From Bin34 sp965219935 (GTDB lineage: Bacteria > Chloroflexota > Anaerolineae > Caldilineales > Caldilineaceae): DNA of 64,000 nt. Every line of letters begins with the position of its first letter. Positions within the stretch are counted from its first letter, which is position 1. The notes beneath the pieces were generated by a model that ran no database searches, had not been told where the DNA came from, and worked only from the letters and a program-made list of their open reading frames with translations. Shown one piece after another: positions 59,491-64,000 of this stretch. The translations under genes were made by a program, and so were the position numbers. The stretch is taken from contig CBDCOU010000003.1 of NCBI GenBank assembly GCA_965219935.1, positions 2,232,001 to 2,296,000 of the forward strand, written 5' to 3'.

Positions 59491-60864
59491 CTATCGAAGC
59501 AGTTGGGGATACCCGGACTCGATAAACGGATAGGCCTCGATCAACGCCTCCTGAAAGATGCCAATGGCCTGGTCGACGGTGTCCCGGGACATGGCCGTGG
59601 TTGTGTTCAGGCAGCCGCCCGTGGACATCATCAGACCCCGGTTCAGGCAGGCCAGGAAGATGAAACGCCGCACTTCCGCCGGCGCCGAACCTGCATCCCG
59701 GTAGTTGCGAACCTGCCTGTCGGTCATGTGGATCCCCACGAGCGATCCGCGGCCCACAATCTGTCCCTTCAGGCCCTGTTCAACCAGAACTTCGCCCATG
59801 CCCGTGCGCAGGCGGTCTCCAAGTTCGTTGATATACGCGATGCGGTCCGCCGTCAGATGCTCCATGGCGGCCGCGCCCGCAGCCATGGTGACCGGATTGC
59901 CGTTGAAGGTGCCGCCGTGGCCAATGGATTCCTTGGCATCGGGATCGTAGCGGCCCATGAGATCCGCCCGCCCGCCGAAGGCGCCCACGGGGAAACCGCC
60001 ACCGATGATCTTGGCGAAGGCCGTCAAGTCGGGCCGGATGCCGTACAGGGCCTGGGCTCCGCCCTGGTCGAGGCGGTAGGTTTGAACCTCGTCCAGCACC
60101 AGCAGAACGCCGTGCGCCTCCGTGATGCGACGGACCGCCTCCAGATACGACTGGGTGGCCGTCGTGTAGCCATGGGAACCGAGCAGTGGTTCCACAATCA
60201 CGGCGGCAATGGAGTCCCGATGGTTCGCGACCGTCTCGGCCAGGGCCTGTTCATTGTTGAAGGGCACCACGTACATGGCTTCCCGGGCATGGTCGGGGAT
60301 GCCGGCGCCTTCCGGCTTGCTCAGTGGCCGTTGTTCCGGACCCGCGCCGCCGACACCGGGGGAGACGCTGATGCTGACGGCATCGTGCGTGCCGTGGTAA
60401 CCACCCTCCACCTTGACGAAATGCGACTTCCCCGTGGCGGCCCGGGCCGCCCGAAGGGCCATCATGGTGGCCTCCGTGCCCGAATTGGCAAACCGGATGC
60501 GCTCCACGGAGGCCACCCGACTGCACAGGATTTCCGCCAGCGCAATCTGGTGCTCGTTCAGGGCTCCCCAGGCGGTTCCCTGAGCAACCTGGCCGCGCAC
60601 GGCTTCTTCGACGGGACCGAAACGGTGACCGTGGATCAGCGTGGTGGCATTGTTCATGAAGTCGAGCAGACGGTTGCCGTCCACATCCACCAGCTCGGTG
60701 CCTGCGGCCCGGTCAATCACCAGGGGATAGGGCCGGAAATAGGTTGAACTCCGGGTCTCCCCGCCGGGCATGACGCGTTTGGCCCGGGCATGCAACGCGG
60801 CCGACTTCGGGGTGCGCTCCCGATAGCGGTCCTCCAAGCGTTGCATCAACTCTTGGGTTGTCAT
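59491..60864 (-). CDS. Class III aminotransferase (glutamate-1-semialdehyde-mutase-like)
   Basis: 457 aa from ATG 60864; a TTG/GTG extension to 60933 adds no conserved part. ARAKRVMPGGETRSSTYF is the family start; FANSGTEATMMALRAARAATGK binds the cofactor phosphate; VLLVLDEVQTYRL carries the PLP Asp and LTAFAKIIGGGFPVGAFGG the Schiff-base Lys. It resembles HemL but the flanking genes are catabolic, so it more likely acts on an amino sugar acid or beta-amino acid than in haem synthesis. Confidence 0.88.
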   Translation of the reverse strand: MTTQELMQRLEDRYRERTPKSAALHARAKRVMPGGETRSSTYFRPYPLVIDRAAGTELVDVDGNRLLDFMNNATTLIHGHRFGPVEEAVRGQVAQGTAWGALNEHQIALAEILCSRVASVERIRFANSGTEATMMALRAARAATGKSHFVKVEGGYHGTHDAVSISVSPGVGGAGPEQRPLSKPEGAGIPDHAREAMYVVPFNNEQALAETVANHRDSIAAVIVEPLLGSHGYTTATQSYLEAVRRITEAHGVLLVLDEVQTYRLDQGGAQALYGIRPDLTAFAKIIGGGFPVGAFGGRADLMGRYDPDAKESIGHGGTFNGNPVTMAAGAAAMEHLTADRIAYINELGDRLRTGMGEVLVEQGLKGQIVGRGSLVGIHMTDRQVRNYRDAGSAPAEVRRFIFLACLNRGLMMSTGGCLNTTTAMSRDTVDQAIGIFQEALIEAYPFIESGYPQLLR

Positions 60865-61591
60865 CACGATCCGTCCCGGTGTAAATGGCTTGAGGCAACA
60901 GCAGACAGGGCTTGCGCAAGGCCTGACTGACATCTCATTGTATGGTCCGACGGTGCACAGCCGCTACTGGTCGGGATATGCCGGTTCCCGGGAGCGGATA
61001 TACCGATGCCGACTGTTGGCTGTTGCCTTCACCCCGGTTGTCGTCATGGTTTTTGGTGATCGTGTCCCACAGGTTTGGCGATTCATGGACGAACCCGCAC
61101 CCATTCACCGCCGGATTGGAGACAAGAGTGTTGTGGCACCGCCAGGGGTTGGCGTTGCATCGGGCGAAAGCACAACGGCCACAGGCTGCCGGAGACGGCT
61201 TCGCCCATCCAAACAGCACGGATGGACGGCCATAGGACCAACGGACTGGATCGTGTCGGGCAACAGAATCTGCCAGACACCCGACGCGGGCGCGCCGGTT
61301 GGTCCATACGGCCTGGAATGCGCCGGATCCGCAGTGGCAGGTGCTACGTACACAACCCGGCGCTCCCGGCTGCGTCCGAGGGAATGCCTTGCGCACGGAC
61401 TGGCGGCGCCTTGCGAGCCACGCCCATACCATGCGGTGTGGCGGTGCACACAGGGGCCTGAACCGTGCACCCCGTGATGCCGTTGTTCGAGGAGAATGCT
61501 TGGCGCAGGCAGGATTGCCTGCTACCTGCCTGCTGCCGGGCGTTCCGCAACCTGACCGGGAGCGCGGCGCGATCGCCTTGCGGACGATCAA
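60865..61591. other. Intergenic region without recognised gene
   Basis: Open frames exist on both strands, but none gives sequence that resembles a protein family; base composition is close to coding. It lies between the aminotransferase operon and a dead Rpn gene and probably contains further eroded DNA. No promoters or hairpins beyond chance were noted. Confidence 0.4.
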
Positions 61592-62285
61592 TCAAAGTCG
61601 TTGTCGTTGATCAACCTGCAACCTGCCCAACTCCTCCCGCAGCTTGTGCAGGCCGACCTCGTCAACGCCGGTAACTGCCTCAACGGTCTCCCACGGGATC
61701 CCCAGTTCCAGCATGCCTTCGACGTTTGCCAGCCGCTCCTCGATCCTTCCCTGCTTCAGGCCCAGCTTTCGGCCCAGCTTTCGGCCCTGCTCCAAGCCTT
61801 CCTGTTCAAGTTCTGCCTCCAGAATTTTCAACATGATCACGTCTTCCCGGTTCAGGCCGACATCCCGATACTGTTCCAGGTACTCTTCAATCTCGGATTC
61901 TTCAATCTCCGCGGCCAGAACGACCTTCATGGCTCCCCCTTACTCGATTGTGTAGTACCGCATCAGCGTCAACACCTTGGACCGGCCGCCGAGCGTGGCC
62001 CGAATCGCCGGAAACAAAGGCGGCAACAGCTGCAACAGGCGCTCGGCCTGCGCCCGGAGGGGGCCGCTCAGCAGCACCCCCATTGCCATGACACAGGCAT
62101 CCTCGTGCGCGTGCCTGCCGGTTCCACCATGGGTGATTGGAAGCGACAGGAACCAAGCCCATCCTGCAACTCCGCATTGTGCAATTCATCGAGATGGAGT
62201 GACGGCATCCATTCCCGGGGGCTGTTGTTCAGGCTCACACGCACCATCAGGCTGACGGGATACGGCCTCGCCTCCTTGGGGAGGA
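61592..62285 (-). pseudogene. Tandem, decaying copy of the Rpn nuclease gene
   Basis: Homologous to codons from about 127 to the end of the intact gene at 62286-63266. The first part reads NSPREWMPSLHLDELHNAEL (intact: HGPREWSPPLRFEDLYNEEV). A small deletion and frame change follow near 62100, then AERLLQLLPPLFPAIRAT matches perfectly. A TAA at about 61936-61938 replaces the Tyr codon of YYTIEY. The last 112 codons (from ATG 61930) stay open and contain an expanded basic/GLKQGR insert absent from the intact copy. The copy lacks the whole nuclease core. Confidence 0.85.
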
Positions 62286-63266
62286 TCAATCAAGGTCATT
62301 GTCGTTGACTACCTGCAACCTGCCCAACTCCTCCCGCAGCTTGTGCAGGCCGACCTCGTCAACGCCGGTAACTGCCTCGACGGTCTCCCACGGGATCCCC
62401 CGTTCCAGCATGCCTTCGACGTTTGCCAGCCGCTCGAGTATCCTCCCTTCCTCGCGGCCTTCCTGTGCAAGTTTCGCCTCCAGAATTTTCAACATGATCA
62501 CGTCTTCCCGGGTCATGCCGATATCCCCATGCTGTTCCTGGTACTCTTCAATTTCCGCGGTCAGGATGTCCTTCATGGCTCCTCCATACTCGATTGTGTA
62601 GTACCGCATCAGCGTTAACACCTTGGACCGGCCGCCGGGCGTGGCCCGAATCGCCGGAAACAAAGGCGGCAACAGCTGCAACAGGCGCTCGGCCTGCACC
62701 CGGAGGTGGTCGCTCAGCAGCATCTCCATCGCCCGACCATACGCATCCCCGCGCGCCTTCTCCAACGGCATGCCCGTCAGTTCCACCAGCACGTGACTGA
62801 AGCGGCAGGCACCGGGCAGGTCCCGCACCTCCTCATTGTACAAATCCTCGAAACGGAGGGGCGGCGACCACTCCCGCGGGCCGTGGTGCAGGACCACGCC
62901 GACAATCGGGCTGAGGAAGCGCGCCCGCGGGTGCCGGGTTCGCTCCTCGTCCCAAATGCGGCCCTGGTAGCGGAGCAGCCGCAGGCGCAGCCAGAAGTCC
63001 ACCGTGGACTGGTGCTCGACCAGTACATACACATACACCGGCCGGCCCGATTCATGTCGGATCTCAAACAGCACATCCGTCTCGGACCTTCCCAGTTCAT
63101 CGTCGACAAACGTTCCCGGCTGCAGTTGCAGCGCGGTGAAGTCGAGATGGTGGGCCACGTCCCGCGGCAGCCGCGCCTTCAGCCAGGCGCGGGCGGTGGC
63201 CGGATCGCCAAGGACCCGGCGCACCAAGGCATCGTGTCTCATGCCGATGATTTGTGCTTCCGCCAT
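62286..63266 (-). CDS. Rpn-family recombination-promoting nuclease / putative transposase
   Basis: 326 aa. MRHDALVRRVLGDPATARAWL starts the family, followed by SETDVLFEI and YVYVLVEHQSTVDFWLRLRLLRYQGRIW, giving the Asp and Glu-x-Gln of a PD-(D/E)XK nuclease. A C-terminal coiled coil (about 245-326) contains LANVEGMLERGIPWETVEAV. Rpn proteins increase RecA-independent recombination and are linked with small DNA exchanges. They are frequent in repeated families. Its upstream region (63301-63360) is AT-rich and may hold the promoter. Confidence 0.9.
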   Translation of the reverse strand: MAEAQIIGMRHDALVRRVLGDPATARAWLKARLPRDVAHHLDFTALQLQPGTFVDDELGRSETDVLFEIRHESGRPVYVYVLVEHQSTVDFWLRLRLLRYQGRIWDEERTRHPRARFLSPIVGVVLHHGPREWSPPLRFEDLYNEEVRDLPGACRFSHVLVELTGMPLEKARGDAYGRAMEMLLSDHLRVQAERLLQLLPPLFPAIRATPGGRSKVLTLMRYYTIEYGGAMKDILTAEIEEYQEQHGDIGMTREDVIMLKILEAKLAQEGREEGRILERLANVEGMLERGIPWETVEAVTGVDEVGLHKLREELGRLQVVNDNDLD

Positions 63267-63846
63267 GCCGCTCGTTCCTGATGGGGACCACGTTCAAGTC
63301 ATGTCGCAAAGCGTACACCAATTGGAACTAATTAGCTAAATTACAACTTTCATATTGAGTTCGAAGACTCCCAAAAGGCCTCAACATCGCGTCCGACAAC
63401 AGCGATGGTTCATTGGAGTCTGTTTGTCTCCACTTCCAAGTTGATCTGTCCAGCATGGCCGATTGTGCAAAGGCAGTCGGCCCTGCCGCACCGCGGCAAT
63501 TCTCACGGGAGACTCCGTTGTCGATGGACGGTGGGATGTGGATACCGGATTGTTGGGTTCAACCCTGGTCCTCAATCGCGGGGCACGTGCGGCCCTGCGT
63601 CACGGGATACGGCAGGTTTCCGGAACGCGGTACTGTCGGGAGGCCCCCTGTGATGGTCCGCGGCGCCAACTTTGACAAGCCGGCCGGAAACTCCGTTCCG
63701 AGGCTAAAAATCGGAATGGCATCGGATGGTTTCTGTGTTCAATTACAATCATATCTGCCCGATTCTCCCCATCACTGTTCCCGGCTTGGGCAACTCGTAG
63801 GAACACAGTGGTCAACTTCCCAATTAGTGGAAAGGACTTTTGCACC
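63267..63846. other. Divergent intergenic region with AT-rich patch
   Basis: No gene supported. Bases 63312-63360 are AT-rich (ATTGGAACTAATTAGCTAAA...). The ribosome site GGAAAGGAC at 63828-63836 precedes the lipoprotein gene at a slightly long spacing. Confidence 0.45.
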
Positions 63847-64000
63847 ATGCGCAAACACACTTTGACCCGCCGCGGATTCCTGAAGGGCACAACCTTGGGT
63901 GCCGCATCCCTGGCTCTGGCCGCCTGCGCGGCACCGGTGGCCGCCCCGGCATCCGGCGAGGACACCTCCGCCGAAATGGCTCCGGTCGACATTGATGTAT
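63847..64000 (+). CDS. Tat-exported lipoprotein, probably ABC solute-binding protein (truncated by window)
   Basis: Only 51 codons are seen. MRKHTLTRRGFLKGTTLGAA has the twin-arginine motif TRRGFLKG, and the hydrophobic stretch ends LALAACAAP, a lipobox with Cys. The Ala/Pro/Glu-rich beginning (VAAPASGEDTSAEMAPVD) is typical of solute-binding lipoproteins of Caldilineales. The substrate domain is outside the window. Sugar or peptide uptake is likely but not proven. Confidence 0.75.
   Translation, partial: MRKHTLTRRGFLKGTTLGAASLALAACAAPVAAPASGEDTSAEMAPVDIDV

Noticed and set aside
60865..61591. A hidden gene in the 0.7-kb gap before the Rpn copies
   Set aside because: Frames on both strands lack any familiar motif, ribosome site or conserved start; treated as non-coding.

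Overview
This is a GC-rich bacterial chromosome fragment, most likely from a Chloroflexota bacterium of the Caldilineales type. That group contains sponge- and seawater-associated heterotrophs. The inference rests on the style of the exported proteins: Pro/Thr-linker CAP and SH3 proteins, GH3-like lipoproteins, and lipid-anchored solute-binding proteins with a Cys followed by Ala/Pro/Glu-rich stretches. It also rests on the mix of sulfatases, phytanoyl-CoA-type dioxygenases, Gfo/Idh oxidoreductases and sugar-isomerase TIM barrels. Poribacteria carry a similar catabolic mix and cannot be excluded. No rRNA, tRNA or CRISPR array was recognised.

Layout. 1-4.2 kb (minus strand): a truncated kinase-like gene and two paralogous membrane-anchored SH3 proteins, one with a CAP domain. 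4.2-9.0 kb: an accessory island with a methyltransferase fragment, a TnpB remnant, a Fic protein, a small TnpB-bearing element, an intact DNA methyltransferase and a dead HigBA-like toxin-antitoxin pair. 9.1-18.3 kb (minus strand): chromate transporter, sulfatase, two zinc-type dehydrogenases, a MazG-like protein and a heterodimeric ABC exporter. 18.8-28.1 kb: GH32 glycosidase, Uma2 protein, AIM24 protein, oligoendopeptidase F, RNase III (opposite strand) and a large GH3-like lipoprotein that seems to have lost its catalytic residues. 28.1-29.8 kb: decayed transposon debris. 29.8-45.4 kb: a long catabolic stretch with an HTH/ornithine-cyclodeaminase ORF, SDR, Gfo/Idh, two PhyH dioxygenases, an unknown secreted protein, a DapA-like lyase, a sulfatase, a lactonase, a TIM-barrel isomerase, a peroxiredoxin and a peptide-type solute-binding protein. 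45.9-52.9 kb (plus strand): MsrPQ methionine-sulfoxide repair, an acyl-CoA dehydrogenase/kinase pair, an isomerase, a 31-aa membrane peptide with its own terminator, PPK2 and a nucleoside deoxyribosyltransferase. 52.9-55.6 kb: antitoxin with a truncated toxin, an AAA-ATPase/nuclease and an IS66 fragment. 55.6-60.9 kb (minus strand): sulfatase, methyltransferase, FAD oxidoreductase and class III aminotransferase. 61.6-63.3 kb: an Rpn nuclease and a tandem decayed copy. The window ends inside a Tat-exported lipoprotein gene.

How the genes fit together. The three sulfatases, GH32 enzyme, dehydrogenases, lactonase, isomerases, Gfo/Idh protein and dioxygenases fit import and stepwise breakdown of sulfated or modified sugars and related small organics; no single pathway can be assigned from sequence alone. 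The other theme is genome erosion: dead transposases, two broken toxin-antitoxin modules, and tandem gene copies in decay. The best novelty candidates are the unnamed extracytoplasmic domain shared by the two SH3 proteins, the HTH-OCD fusion ORF, the non-catalytic GH3-like lipoprotein, and the 31-aa peptide gene with its operator-like palindrome and terminator.
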